Shown: positions 54,742 to 64,000, counted from the stretch's first letter. The stretch: 64,000 nt of DNA from Pedobacter sp. L105 (GCF_009765875.1 NZ_LMUP01000002.1:248001-312000), one strand, 5' to 3'. Translations and numbers: made by a program. Notes: generated by a model from the sequence alone, not told the origin.

Positions 54742-55050
54742 TGTAAAAACTTTAGAAAGCTGCTAGAGAAACATACCGTGAGCGGAGCCAGAAAAAAAAA
54801 TAATTTCTGTGTTCAGGAATATGCAGATGCCCAGCGCTTGCATCCTGACTACCTGTGCAATGTGATCGAAAGTAAAACACATTAAGCAATTGGTACCTGA
54901 ATCAAAGAAAAAACCATTGCAGAAGCCAAATCATTACTACAAAATTCGTCTTCCTCTGTCAAAGAAATAGCTTATCTGCTGGGCTTTACCAAATCGGCAT
55001 ATTTTAGTAGCTATTTCAAAAACATACGGATATGTCACCTGTTTGATGTA
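54742..55050 (+). pseudogene. Decayed AraC-family regulator (C-terminal DNA-binding domain)
   Basis: Plus-strand reading gives [12 protein letters not shown], then EYADAQRLHPDYLCNVIESK, then TIAEAKSLLQN and SVKEIAYLLGFTKSAYFSSYFK, the two helix-turn-helices of an AraC regulator. Two in-frame stops interrupt it (TAA at 54883 and TGA at 54898, where a Trp codon is expected). At 55017-55021 a run of five A is one base short: adding one A restores KKHTDMSPV, the usual end of the domain. The N-terminal half is gone; bases 54617-54741 hold nothing else. The stop of the convergent methyltransferase gene follows at 55109. Confidence 0.8.
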
Positions 55051-55108
55051 GAAAAAACATCGTACAGCTATCTCTTCGCCATTAAGCTGAACAATAGCTG
55101 CATCCTGA

Positions 55109-55948
55109 CTATTTTTCAAAAATCAATATATCCTGAAAGAAAATACCCGGTTCTTCTTTCCAGTTGCCTGGATAATACTGATTCAGTTTCAAACCTGAAT
55201 TTTTTATTAGGATTTCCATTCCTTCTGGTGTAACACCAATCACATCTTCAGGAACTTTAGCCTGTTTTGTAGTCATCCAGTTTTTGGAATCATACGCATT
55301 TACATCAAAGATCCATTCGTTTTGAGGGGTGCTATGAAACCTTCCGTGCGCATCACTTCTTTTTACCAGCGATTCTTCATAGTCGTCATTTAAAAAGAAA
55401 AAAGTAACAATTGCTTTTCCGCCTTTTTTTAACACCCTATGGATCTCCTTCAGATAAAAAGTAGCATCAACTTCATTCATATGTGTCCATACAGAAAGTG
55501 CTACAACCAAGTCCCGCGACTCATTTGCAATAGGCCATGGTTTTAACAAAGAAGACTGATCATTTGCATAAGTAGCATTGGCAACATCCAAATGAATAAA
55601 ATCATAATTACTCATTTTGAAATGGCTTTTGCAAAAGTTGATATCCTCCTGCATCACATCAATTCCCGTGTAGGTTCCACCTTCTCCTACGAAAGGTTCT
55701 GAAGATATTCCCAGTAATCCGGTACCGCAGCCAATGTCCAAGATTTTATTCCCGGTTTTGTTTTCCAGAGCCTGGTAGATGATGGTTTGAAATATACCAA
55801 TCACATGTGCCCACTCTGCATAGGACATTTTTCCGCCCCTTCTATTTTCAAAACTGGGTATTAAACGTATGTTTCTAGTTCTTTTTATATGTCCTTTATC
55901 TGTATCCCGAAAAATTTCATCGATCAGTGGAAACGGGGTTTTGTTCAT
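55109..55948 (-). CDS. SAM-dependent methyltransferase, class I
   Basis: A 279-residue protein from MNKTPFPLIDEIF at 55948 (a start at 55966 adds six residues). The SAM site is KILDIGCGTGLLG, with YTGIDVMQEDI for motif 2 and DLVVALSVWTHM for motif 4. The C-terminal part ends with a substrate-binding region of unknown specificity. No neighbour points to the substrate. Confidence 0.85.
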   Translation of the reverse strand: MNKTPFPLIDEIFRDTDKGHIKRTRNIRLIPSFENRRGGKMSYAEWAHVIGIFQTIIYQALENKTGNKILDIGCGTGLLGISSEPFVGEGGTYTGIDVMQEDINFCKSHFKMSNYDFIHLDVANATYANDQSSLLKPWPIANESRDLVVALSVWTHMNEVDATFYLKEIHRVLKKGGKAIVTFFFLNDDYEESLVKRSDAHGRFHSTPQNEWIFDVNAYDSKNWMTTKQAKVPEDVIGVTPEGMEILIKNSGLKLNQYYPGNWKEEPGIFFQDILIFEK

Positions 55949-56154
55949 AATGGCAAAATAAAACAATTATTTCTTTGAAAAAAATCAGGGACTTCATTTG
56001 CCTTCTTTTATTTTGGTTTTCCACTACTTTGTTACACATTGATTAAAAAGAGATTATAATGTCATTGATTTCAATCATTATTAACTCAAACAAGATCAAA
56101 TTTTATGTGTCTTATCCTCCTATAGCTAAACAGCCAAAGCTGACCGCCATCTTT

Positions 56155-57312
56155 TTAAATCATCTTAAGTAAGGCATGCTCCACGCCCCGTATTTCAGCC
56201 AGGCCTTTCAGGCGCCCGATACCAGAATATCCGGGGTTAACCTTTTTCTTCAGGTCGTCCAGCATTCTGTGCCCATGATCCGGACGCATAGGAATACTTA
56301 GTTTTCTTTCCTGCTGAATTTCAACCAGCTTCCTGATTACCCCAAACATATCTACATCACCTTCCAGGTGGTTGTCTTCAAAAAAGTCACCAAATTCGTT
56401 TCTTCTGGTACTTCTCAAATGAACAAAGTTCACTCTTTCCTTAAACTGTTCGAGAATAGCAACCAGATCATTATCTGCTCTTACGCCCAATGAACCCGTA
56501 CAATAACACAATCCGTTAGCCAGGGAAGGTACAGTTGTAAAAAGTCTCTCTAATTGTTCAGCGGTACTGATGATTCTTGGCAAGCCAAATATGGCGCAGG
56601 GAGGGTCGTCCGGATGAATCACCATTTTTATTCCATGTGCTTCCGATACCGGGATCACCTCTTGCAGAAAAGCAACTAAATGCTGGAAGAGCCGTTCTTC
56701 ATCAATACCGGCATAAAAACCGAGTGTAGTGAGAAAATCTGCCAGCCCAAAACTTTCTTCGCTGCCTGGTAGTCCGGCAATAATATTACGCTCAATTTTA
56801 AATTTTTCTTCTTCATTCAGACCCTTGAAATATAACGTTCCGCGTTCCAGTTCCGCGGGCGTATAATCCGCTTCAGCTTTCTCCCTTTTGAGTATAAAAA
56901 CATCAAAAGCTACCAGGGCCGCTTTGCTGAACAACAAGGCTTCCGCACCATTTGGCAATTTATAATCGAGATGTGTCCTGGTCCAGTCCAGCACAGGCAT
57001 AAAGTTATACGTAACGGTGTTAATGCCGCAGCTGGCCAGATGGGCAAGGGATAATTTATAGTTCTCGATATATTCCTGGTAATTTCCTTTTCTTACTTTA
57101 ATGTCTTCATGGACGGGTAAACTTTCTACCACAGACCATACCAAACCAGCATCATGGATCAACTGCTGGTGCGCACTGATATCCTCCACCGACCAAACCC
57201 TGCCGTTTGAAATATGATGCAATGCTGAAACAACACCGCTGCAGCCTGCCTGTAAAATATCTGCTAAGCTAACCGGATCATTCGGCCCGTACCAGCGCAT
57301 CGTCTGTATCAT
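56155..57312 (-). CDS. uxuA: Mannonate dehydratase
   Basis: A 385-residue enzyme (start MIQTMRWYGPNDP; an ATG at 57321 adds three residues). It should dehydrate D-mannonate to 2-keto-3-deoxygluconate in hexuronate breakdown. The conserved blocks TMRWYGPNDPVSL, NTVTYNFMPVLDWTRT, MVIHPDDPP and MRPDHGH are present. The gene is alone: neither uxuB (mannonate oxidoreductase) nor uxaC nor a hexuronate transporter is nearby. It lies 40 bases downstream of the DUF6702-like gene, on the same strand. Confidence 0.93.
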   Translation of the reverse strand: MIQTMRWYGPNDPVSLADILQAGCSGVVSALHHISNGRVWSVEDISAHQQLIHDAGLVWSVVESLPVHEDIKVRKGNYQEYIENYKLSLAHLASCGINTVTYNFMPVLDWTRTHLDYKLPNGAEALLFSKAALVAFDVFILKREKAEADYTPAELERGTLYFKGLNEEEKFKIERNIIAGLPGSEESFGLADFLTTLGFYAGIDEERLFQHLVAFLQEVIPVSEAHGIKMVIHPDDPPCAIFGLPRIISTAEQLERLFTTVPSLANGLCYCTGSLGVRADNDLVAILEQFKERVNFVHLRSTRRNEFGDFFEDNHLEGDVDMFGVIRKLVEIQQERKLSIPMRPDHGHRMLDDLKKKVNPGYSGIGRLKGLAEIRGVEHALLKMI

Positions 57313-57352
57313 TTTAAACATGGTTTATTTATTAAATACTAACAATTCTATT

Positions 57353-57886
57353 TTAATAAGAAAAGACTAAAGTTTTATCGGGAGAGCCGAGTTTGGAGCT
57401 CTTTTGAGCATCTTTATAAGTCATATGAAAGATATTGGTCTGATCATCAAAAAGATCATACAAAACAGTACTGGTGACTTCTAATTTACTGATATACGTT
57501 ACCTTGGCAGATTCCATGTAGATCACAATTGCTTCCTTATCGTTTTCAAATCCGATATAAGTTAGCGGCAGTGGTTTTCCATTAACACCCAATGTAAAAT
57601 GGGTACTCATGTATTTATGGATCAGGGCATCCATTTCATTGTGCCTGGCCCCGGACGAAAGATCGGCCTTAACTTTATATTTCTTGCCAATCAGCTGTTC
57701 AAAATCGTCAATAAATACCCTGCAGCCCACTTCTATCGTTCCACTTTTAAAATTATAATTTAATTCTGAAGAGCTGAGATGCAACGGATGTTTGTCCCTT
57801 TTTTCATACGCCAAAAGATCGGCTGGTTTAAAAAAACAACAGATTACGTAACAAATTAATAGAGATTGGCGGACTAAAGGCGACAT
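57353..57886 (-). CDS. DUF6702-like exported hypothetical protein
   Basis: A 177-residue protein with a signal peptide (about 1-27, SLLICYVICCFFKPADLLAYE). HPLHLSSSELNYNFKSGTIE and VGCRVFIDDFEQLI match the pattern I recall for DUF6702 proteins of Bacteroidota. The family has no known activity. It is divergent from the M1 peptidase gene (67 bases) and upstream of uxuA. Confidence 0.7.
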   Translation of the reverse strand: MSPLVRQSLLICYVICCFFKPADLLAYEKRDKHPLHLSSSELNYNFKSGTIEVGCRVFIDDFEQLIGKKYKVKADLSSGARHNEMDALIHKYMSTHFTLGVNGKPLPLTYIGFENDKEAIVIYMESAKVTYISKLEVTSTVLYDLFDDQTNIFHMTYKDAQKSSKLGSPDKTLVFSY

Positions 57887-57953
57887 AGTTTCGATTTAAT
57901 TTTTTCAATACAAAAAAACGTTTTAAATTTAGACTTACAACAAAAAACTTAAA

Positions 57954-60329
57954 ATGAATAAAACGCTACTTACCATACTTTTCCTCGGTTCTTGTTTACA
58001 GGCCTCTTTTGGACAAGATATTCAAAACAACCCGGGAAGCAATCACGGGAACAAGTTTGAACAATTGGGGACCATTCTTAACACGCCCAATGAGCAACGT
58101 ACCGCCAGCGGTGCGCCTGGTGTAAAATACTGGCAGCAACGTGCAGATTATGATATCAAATGTAACCTGGATGAACAAAACCTGCAGCTTACCGGTGCTG
58201 AAAAAATCACTTACTTCAACAACTCTCCTGATGTGCTGACTTATATCTGGTTGCAGTTAGATGAGAACGAACACAGCAATATTAACAATGCAAATTATCA
58301 GAGCAGTTCAAAAATGCCTGAGATTGCAACCACTAAAAGTATAGACCGCGAAATTGATGCTGCAAGTACTATAGATAATGGAAACGGTGTTTCTATCCTC
58401 AAAATCACCGACGCCTTAGGAAAAAACATAAAATATACGGTTAATAAAACCATGATGCGTGTAGAGTTGCCTGTACCTTTAAAATCAGGTCAGCAATTTG
58501 TTTTCAACGTAAACTGGAAATATAAAATCACCGACAGGTTAACCCTTGGCGGCCGTGGTGGTTATGAATACTTCCCTGAAGATGGCAACTACTTGTTCAC
58601 CATGACACAATGGTATCCAAGACTATGTGTATACAGTGACTTCCAGGGATGGCAAAATCATCAGTTTACCGGAAGAGGCGAGTTTGCTTTAACCTTCGGA
58701 AATTTCAAAGTACAAATGACTGTACCTGCAGACCATGTAGTTGGCGGAACAGGAGAATGTATCAATTACAGCGCTGTATTAACCCCTGCTGAACTTGCAA
58801 AGTATAACCAGTCTAAAACCGCTGCAGAACCTGTAGAAATTGTAACACTGGACCAGGCTAAAAAAGCAGAAGTAGCAAAAAGTAAAGCCACAAAAACCTG
58901 GGTATTCCAGGCCAATAACGTGCGCGATTTTGCATGGACTTCTTCCAGGAAATTTATCTGGGATGCAATGGGCCAGAAAATTGACGGCAAAACTGTCATG
59001 TGCATGAGTTATTATGGTAAAGAAGCCTACAATTTATACAGAAATTACTCTACCAAAGCTGTAGCACATACGGTTAAAACCTATTCACATTTTACCTTCC
59101 CTTATCCATATCCTGTAGCACAGAGTGTAGAAGCTTCCAACGGAATGGAATACCCGATGATCTGTTTCAACTACGGAAGGACAGAAAAAGACGGTACTTA
59201 CAGTGAAACCGCAAAAAATGGAATGCTTGGTGTAATTATACACGAAGTAGGACATAACTTCTTCCCGATGATAGTGAACAGTGATGAACGTCAGTGGACC
59301 TGGATGGATGAAGGATTAAACTCTTTTGTGGAATACCTGACAGAAGAACTTTGGGACAATAAATTTCCTACCAAAAAAGGAGCAGCCTATAACATCGTTG
59401 ATTATATGAAATTGCCGAAAGATGAACTGGAGCCAATTATGACCAATTCCGAGAACATTACCCGCTTTGGTCCTAATGCCTATACCAAACCTGCAACGGC
59501 GCTTAATATTTTAAGAGAGACCATCATGGGCAGGGACCTGTTCGATTATGCTTTCAAAGCCTATGCGAACAGATGGGCTTTTAAACACCCCACCCCTGCT
59601 GATTTCTTCAGAACAATGGAAGATGCCAGCGGTGAAGACCTGGATTGGTTCTGGAGAGGCTGGTTCTATGGTACCGATGCCTGTGATATTTCACTGGATA
59701 CCGTAAAATTTGCCAAAGCTGATGTAGATTCTAAAATTCCTGCTTCAAAAACCAGAATGGTGAAAATAGCACCGCCTATGGTAAATTCATTTGATGATAT
59801 TTCTAAGGTAAGGAACAGGGATGATAAAAGTATCCAGTTCTATACCGACAAGGATAAAGCCACACAGGATTTTTACTGGAGATATGACAGGGGTTTAGAA
59901 AAATATGATGCTGCTACGGAACATAAACAGGAAACAGCATCTCCATTTGAAGCACTGTCTTCAGAAGATCAATCCAAATATGCAGGTAAGTTCTTTTATG
60001 AATTATCCTTCAGCAATAAAGGCGGATTAGTGATGCCTGTCATTGTAGAATTTACCTACACCGACGGAACAAAGAAAATTGACAGGATACCTGCGCAGAT
60101 ATGGAGACACAATGAGCAGCATGCTTCTAAATTCTATGTTCAGGATAAAGAAGTAGCTTCGATACGTCTCGACCCAATGCGTGAAACTGCGGATATTGAT
60201 GAGAGCAATAACACCTGGGGAGGCAAAGCGCAGACTTCAAGATTCGAGTTGTTTAAACAAAAGGCTGCCGCCGCGCGCGGGCAGTCTGTTGGCATCAATC
60301 CAATGCAAAATGTTAAGGGTACACTCTAA
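57954..60329 (+). CDS. M1-family metallopeptidase, exported
   Basis: A 791-residue protein with a signal peptide (about 1-20, ending ASFGQ). The zinc site is HEVGHN (His430, Glu431, His434) with Glu453 in DEGLNSF as third ligand. The substrate motif is NGMEYP, the form seen in this group in place of GAMEN. An N-terminal beta-sandwich domain and a C-terminal region with beta-sandwich repeats complete it. It should remove N-terminal amino acids from peptides in the periplasm or at the surface. A strong terminator follows it. Confidence 0.9.
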   Translation: MNKTLLTILFLGSCLQASFGQDIQNNPGSNHGNKFEQLGTILNTPNEQRTASGAPGVKYWQQRADYDIKCNLDEQNLQLTGAEKITYFNNSPDVLTYIWLQLDENEHSNINNANYQSSSKMPEIATTKSIDREIDAASTIDNGNGVSILKITDALGKNIKYTVNKTMMRVELPVPLKSGQQFVFNVNWKYKITDRLTLGGRGGYEYFPEDGNYLFTMTQWYPRLCVYSDFQGWQNHQFTGRGEFALTFGNFKVQMTVPADHVVGGTGECINYSAVLTPAELAKYNQSKTAAEPVEIVTLDQAKKAEVAKSKATKTWVFQANNVRDFAWTSSRKFIWDAMGQKIDGKTVMCMSYYGKEAYNLYRNYSTKAVAHTVKTYSHFTFPYPYPVAQSVEASNGMEYPMICFNYGRTEKDGTYSETAKNGMLGVIIHEVGHNFFPMIVNSDERQWTWMDEGLNSFVEYLTEELWDNKFPTKKGAAYNIVDYMKLPKDELEPIMTNSENITRFGPNAYTKPATALNILRETIMGRDLFDYAFKAYANRWAFKHPTPADFFRTMEDASGEDLDWFWRGWFYGTDACDISLDTVKFAKADVDSKIPASKTRMVKIAPPMVNSFDDISKVRNRDDKSIQFYTDKDKATQDFYWRYDRGLEKYDAATEHKQETASPFEALSSEDQSKYAGKFFYELSFSNKGGLVMPVIVEFTYTDGTKKIDRIPAQIWRHNEQHASKFYVQDKEVASIRLDPMRETADIDESNNTWGGKAQTSRFELFKQKAAAARGQSVGINPMQNVKGTL

Positions 60330-60349
60330 GTTATTTTAATAAAACAGAC

Positions 60350-60385
60350 ACCTGCCGGGATTAAACTTCCGGCAGGTTTTTTTTT
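60350..60385 (+). terminator. Rho-independent terminator after the M1 peptidase gene
   Basis: A perfect 9-bp stem (ACCTGCCGG / CCGGCAGGT) with a 10-base loop is followed by a run of nine T. It lies 20 bases past the stop codon. The roughly 240 bases from here to 60627 hold no gene; only the imperfect promoter-like TTAATTTG near 60577 was noticed. Confidence 0.9.
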
Positions 60386-60627
60386 GTGCCGCTTTTTGTC
60401 TGGAAAAACCGGCTATAACTCGTCTAAAAGGCTTTTTCAAAGCACCCATAAAGTCATATAGATATCAAATTAAGTGTCTTACTCCCTTCTCAGCATGCTT
60501 AGATATAACATTTTAATGACTTAGCTGTTTATTTAAGGAATTAAGGCGTTTTCCAGATTTTATATGGCCAGAAATTTGTTAATTTGAACCGTCATTATAA
60601 ATGAAGCAACGCTCATAAACAAGCAAT

Positions 60628-61404
60628 ATGTCCAGTACACAAAAAACAGAAGAAAGTTCTCATATCTTATCTATTGATATTGGCGGAACAGGAATCAAAG
60701 CCTGTATTTTAACAAAGGAAGGCGAGTTATTCTCCGATTACACTAAACTTCCTACCCCGCTGGATTCCACCCCCGAAGCAGTAATTGAAGTGATCCATCA
60801 ATTGGTAACTCCTTTAGCTCCCTATGGAAAAATAGCCATCGGATTTCCAGGATTTGTAAAATTAGGTGTGGTAGAAACCGCCCCTAATCTGGCAAAAAAT
60901 AAATGGACCGGTTATCCCCTCGCACAGCACATCAGCGATCTCCTGAAAAAACCAGTAAGATTGATCAACGATGCAGATCAGCAGGCATTGGGCATCATCA
61001 GTGGTAAGGGTTTCGAAATTGTACTGACTTTAGGTACCGGTTTTGGTACTGCACTAACTTATGATGGCGAATTGCTCCCCCATCTTGAACTGTCGCATCT
61101 TCCTATTACAAAAAACAAAGACTACGATGCTTATATCGGAGATAAAGCTTTTGTAAAAGAAGGTAAAAAAGAATGGAACGATAGATTGCAGCGGATCATT
61201 GAAATCTACAAAACAGTGTTCAACTATGACGAACTCTATCTTGGAGGAGGAAATGCAAAACATATCTCTTTTGATTTAGACCATAACATCCATGTTGTTT
61301 CCAACAGGGATGGAATTAAAGGTGGTGCCAAATTATGGGCAGCCAAAGAAAAATACCACGTTTTTACCACGCATCCAAAAATAAATACATCAAATGGAAA
61401 GTAA
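60628..61404 (+). CDS. ROK-family kinase, polyphosphate-glucokinase-like
   Basis: A 258-residue sugar kinase. DIGGTGIKACIL is the ATP/phosphate-1 motif, GFPGFVKLGVVETAPNL and NDADQQALG form the sugar site, and LGTGFGTALTYDGELLPHLELSHLPI matches the polyphosphate glucokinase pattern. The zinc motif of other ROK repressors/kinases (GHxxx...CxCG) is missing. It should phosphorylate glucose, with polyphosphate and/or ATP as donor; which one cannot be told here. The stop overlaps the start of gnd by 11 bases, so the genes form one operon. Confidence 0.8.
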   Translation: MSSTQKTEESSHILSIDIGGTGIKACILTKEGELFSDYTKLPTPLDSTPEAVIEVIHQLVTPLAPYGKIAIGFPGFVKLGVVETAPNLAKNKWTGYPLAQHISDLLKKPVRLINDADQQALGIISGKGFEIVLTLGTGFGTALTYDGELLPHLELSHLPITKNKDYDAYIGDKAFVKEGKKEWNDRLQRIIEIYKTVFNYDELYLGGGNAKHISFDLDHNIHVVSNRDGIKGGAKLWAAKEKYHVFTTHPKINTSNGK

Positions 61405-62812
61405 GTACACATTAGGAATGATAGGCCTCGGAACAATGGGGCGCAATTTATTACTGAACATGGCCGATAATGGCTTTGCAGTTACGGGTTACGACAAGGA
61501 CTCGAAGATGATCGCGAAACTCAAAGAAGATGGAGCAAAACACAACCTTACGGCCTACTCTTCTCTAGAAGATTTTGTTCAAAGCCTTGAATTACCAAGA
61601 AGAATTATGCTTTTGGTACCCGCTGGCCCAATCGTTGACAGTGTAATTAAAGAACTTCAGCCTTTATTGGATAAAGGTGATATTATTATTGATAGCGGAA
61701 ATTCTCATTTTACAGATACCAACCGAAGAATCGCTGATCTTTCTGACGCAGGAATACATTTCTTCGGAATGGGTATCTCTGGCGGAGAAGAAGGTGCCCG
61801 TTTTGGCCCTAGTATCATGCCAGGTGGCGATAAAGAAGCTTATGGTTCTATGAAAGCTATACTGGAAGCTGTTTCTGCAAAAGTAAACGGCGATCCTTGT
61901 GTAACTTATATTGGCCCGGGTGCTTCAGGTCATTTTGTTAAAATGGTACACAATGGTATCGAATATTCAATGATGCAGCTTTTAGCTGAATCATACGATA
62001 TCATGAAAAATGCACTGGATTATTCAAACGAACAAATTCATGAGGTGTTTACCAAATGGAACAATGGCCGTTTGAAATCTTTCCTTTTAGAGATTACTGC
62101 AGAAATCTTCCTGGTTAAAGATGATAAAGGTACTGGCAACGACCTGCTGGATATGATCAAGGATGAAGCAAAATCCAAAGGTACAGGAATGTGGACTTCA
62201 CAGGTTTCTATGGATTTACAATTGCCTATTCCTACCATCAATGAAGCCGTAAGCACCAGGGACCTTTCGAAATTTAAAACGCTTCGTGTAGCTTTAGCCA
62301 AAGCTTATCCGGAAGCTAAACCTACAGCAGAGAATAAAGAACAATTTATTGTTGAACTGGAGCAGGCGTTATATTTCTCTGTGATCACTTCTTATGCACA
62401 GGGTTTACACTTGTTATGGCAGGCATCAATCTCTTATAAATATGAGCTGAAATTGCATGAGATTGCCCAGATCTGGCGCGGTGGATGTATCATCAGGGCT
62501 GAATTTTTAGAAGATATTTACCAGGCTTACAAAAAACAACCTGCTTTGGAACATTTATATGCTGATGCAGGTGTTCAGGCTAAAATTACGGAGATCCTTC
62601 CCGGAATGAAATCTGTAGTGGCCCATGCTGCTAAAAGCGGACTGGCTATCCCGGCATTTGCTTCTGCCCTGTCTTACTTTGATTCCTTAAGAACAGCAAG
62701 AATGCCATCTAACTTAATTCAGGCACAAAGAGATCTCTTTGGTGCACATACATTTGAACGTACAGACGCAGAAGGAACTTTCCACGCCATCTGGAATCCG
62801 AAAAAATCTTAA
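61394..62812 (+). CDS. gnd: 6-phosphogluconate dehydrogenase (decarboxylating)
   Basis: A 472-residue NADP-dependent enzyme. It begins GMIGLGTMGRNLLLNMADNGF (nucleotide-binding), and contains DIIIDSGNSHF, GISGGEEGARFGPSIMPGG and HFVKMVHNGIEYSMMQL, all conserved in the family. It oxidises 6-phosphogluconate to ribulose 5-phosphate. It lies between the ROK kinase and zwf. Confidence 0.96.
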   Translation: MESKYTLGMIGLGTMGRNLLLNMADNGFAVTGYDKDSKMIAKLKEDGAKHNLTAYSSLEDFVQSLELPRRIMLLVPAGPIVDSVIKELQPLLDKGDIIIDSGNSHFTDTNRRIADLSDAGIHFFGMGISGGEEGARFGPSIMPGGDKEAYGSMKAILEAVSAKVNGDPCVTYIGPGASGHFVKMVHNGIEYSMMQLLAESYDIMKNALDYSNEQIHEVFTKWNNGRLKSFLLEITAEIFLVKDDKGTGNDLLDMIKDEAKSKGTGMWTSQVSMDLQLPIPTINEAVSTRDLSKFKTLRVALAKAYPEAKPTAENKEQFIVELEQALYFSVITSYAQGLHLLWQASISYKYELKLHEIAQIWRGGCIIRAEFLEDIYQAYKKQPALEHLYADAGVQAKITEILPGMKSVVAHAAKSGLAIPAFASALSYFDSLRTARMPSNLIQAQRDLFGAHTFERTDAEGTFHAIWNPKKS

Positions 62813-62822
62813 ATTACAAAAG

Positions 62823-64000
62823 ATGAAAACAAGTAAATGCCTTAATCCCACTATCTTTGTCATATTTGGTGGCACCGGTGATTTAAATTTGCGCAAATTA
62901 GCGCCAGCAATATATAACCTGAACTCTGATGGCTTTATGTCTAAAGAGTATGCAATCATTGGAACAGCAAGAAAGAAGTTAACTGACGATGAATTCCGTA
63001 CTACCCTGATGGGCGGTATCAATTCATTTTCCCGCGCCGGAAAAGTAAAAAAAGATCAGTGGGAAGAGTTTGCTAAAAATGTATATTACAGCTCTTCAGA
63101 TGTATCTGCTCCAGAAACTTTTACCGATCTGAAAGCCAGCATTGAAAAATTAAAGAAAGCATTTGGCCCTAAAGCACAGGTAATTTATTATCTGGCAGTA
63201 GCACCAAATCTTTTCCCCCTGATTGCTGAGTGTTTACAAAAATACGACCTGGTTGGTACAGAAGAGGATTGCCGCGTAGTAATTGAAAAACCTTTTGGAC
63301 ATGATTTAGAGTCTGCAAAAGAATTAAATAAATTATTAGCTGGTATCTTTTCTGAGAAACAGATCTACAGAATTGACCATTACCTGGGTAAAGAAACTGT
63401 TCAGAATATCATGGCCTTCCGTTTTGCCAACTCTTTCTTAGAGCCGCTTTGGAACCGTAACCATATTGAGCATGTGCAGATCTCTGTAACAGAACAATTG
63501 GGTGTGGGTGATCGTGGTGGTTATTATGACGGATCAGGCGCTTTAAGAGATATGATCCAGAATCATATTCTTCAGTTGCTTTGTTTAATCGGCATGGAAA
63601 CACCTATTAACTTTGATGCCGATGAAATCAGGAACAAAAAAGTAGATGTATTAAAAGCAATGCGTCCTTTCAGTCCCGAAGATATCCGCTTAAGCACTGT
63701 CCGCGGACAGTATTCTAAAGGATGGGTAGAAGGAAAAGAAGTTCCTGGATACAGAACTGAAAAAGATGTAAACCCACAATCCAATACAGAAACTTTTGCA
63801 GCAGCCAAATTCTTTGTAGATAACTGGCGCTGGCAGGGAATACCTTTTTATGTACGTACAGGAAAACGTTTATTCCAGACTTCATCCCTGATCACGATAC
63901 AATTTAAAGATGTTCCTCACCAGATCTTCCCTGCAGGTGTTGCAGAACACTGGCAGCAAAACAGGCTGATCATCAGTATCCAGCCTGAAATGAGTATCCG
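62823..64000 (+). CDS. zwf: Glucose-6-phosphate 1-dehydrogenase, C-terminal part missing
   Basis: The first 392 codons are present; the gene runs off the right edge. The nucleotide-binding start is FVIFGGTGDLNLRKLAPAIYNL (about 12-33) and the active-site signature is RIDHYLGKE. The NADP-binding region before the edge is intact. The enzyme oxidises glucose 6-phosphate to 6-phosphogluconolactone, the step before gnd. The start codon lies 10 bases after the gnd stop. A pgl gene might follow outside the window. Confidence 0.95.
   Translation, partial: MKTSKCLNPTIFVIFGGTGDLNLRKLAPAIYNLNSDGFMSKEYAIIGTARKKLTDDEFRTTLMGGINSFSRAGKVKKDQWEEFAKNVYYSSSDVSAPETFTDLKASIEKLKKAFGPKAQVIYYLAVAPNLFPLIAECLQKYDLVGTEEDCRVVIEKPFGHDLESAKELNKLLAGIFSEKQIYRIDHYLGKETVQNIMAFRFANSFLEPLWNRNHIEHVQISVTEQLGVGDRGGYYDGSGALRDMIQNHILQLLCLIGMETPINFDADEIRNKKVDVLKAMRPFSPEDIRLSTVRGQYSKGWVEGKEVPGYRTEKDVNPQSNTETFAAAKFFVDNWRWQGIPFYVRTGKRLFQTSSLITIQFKDVPHQIFPAGVAEHWQQNRLIISIQPEMSI

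Noticed and set aside
1..64000. CRISPR arrays, tRNA or rRNA genes, insertion sequences, prophage genes
   Set aside because: Looked for regular direct repeats with spacers, transposase or phage-type open frames and tRNA-like cloverleaves by eye; none was seen. A tRNA scan would be needed to exclude a tRNA fully.

Overview
The window looks like a chromosome segment from a Sphingobacteriaceae member of the Bacteroidota, most like Pedobacter. The evidence is a SusC/SusD pair with an ECF sigma/FecR switch, thiol proteins of the TlpA type beside it, lipoproteins with Bacteroidota-style signal peptides, several promoter-like sites fitting TTG-N18-20-TAnnTTTG, and start codons without Shine-Dalgarno sequences. 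I see no rRNA, tRNA, CRISPR array, insertion sequence or prophage. This assignment is inferred from gene content only.

Layout. 1-2762 (minus): a TolC / membrane-fusion / RND efflux operon, cut by the window edge in the pump gene. 3005-12300 (minus): ECF sigma, FecR, SusC with an STN domain, SusD and two TlpA-type thiol proteins. 12506-14205: an Lrp/AsnC regulator divergent from a cysteine synthase. 14241-16356: a split DsbD system. 16451-19896: an S41 tail-specific protease and a divergent beta-lactamase-fold hydrolase. 19893-21976: two small toxin-antitoxin-like modules, one intact with an unusually long toxin-like partner and one whose ParE-type toxin is frameshifted, plus a small lipoprotein. 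22194-29429 (minus): a complete assimilatory sulfate operon running sulfite reductase, SUMT, a siroheme-synthase/TSUP-permease fusion, APS/PAPS reductase, CysD and CysN. 29666-32374 (minus): an ABC transporter operon with a YtrA-type GntR repressor and a clear promoter/operator. 32707-36250: a membrane-anchored MutS-like ATPase, convergent with an RsbQ-like hydrolase coupled to a PAS-PAS protein. 36547-39779: a START-domain protein and two L,D-transpeptidases of different families. 39963-46848: a zinc alcohol dehydrogenase, SbcCD and small unknowns. 46525-53386 (minus): a TetR-controlled HAE1-type RND operon. 53591-57886 (minus): a GH19 chitinase-like lipoprotein, an AraC pseudogene (plus strand), a methyltransferase, mannonate dehydratase and a DUF6702-like protein. 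57954-60329: an M1 metallopeptidase. 60628-64000: polyphosphate-glucokinase-like ROK kinase, gnd and zwf, the last cut by the window edge.

How the genes fit together. The sulfate operon contains activation, reduction and siroheme-making steps in one translationally coupled unit, and the cysteine synthase 8 kb away supplies the final step. The ROK-gnd-zwf unit takes glucose through phosphorylation into the oxidative pentose phosphate pathway and so makes NADPH. The most informative non-coding signals are a direct-repeat/palindrome cluster before the sulfate operon, a GntR operator over the ABC start site, three copies of a TetR-type operator around the efflux regulator, and a perfect 32-bp inverted repeat at the end of cysN.

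The best candidates for something under-described are the siroheme-synthase/TSUP fusion, the RsbQ-like hydrolase coupled to a PAS-PAS protein that ends before any ATPase domain, the long-toxin TA-like pair, and a possible short transcript between the ABC and MutS-like genes.
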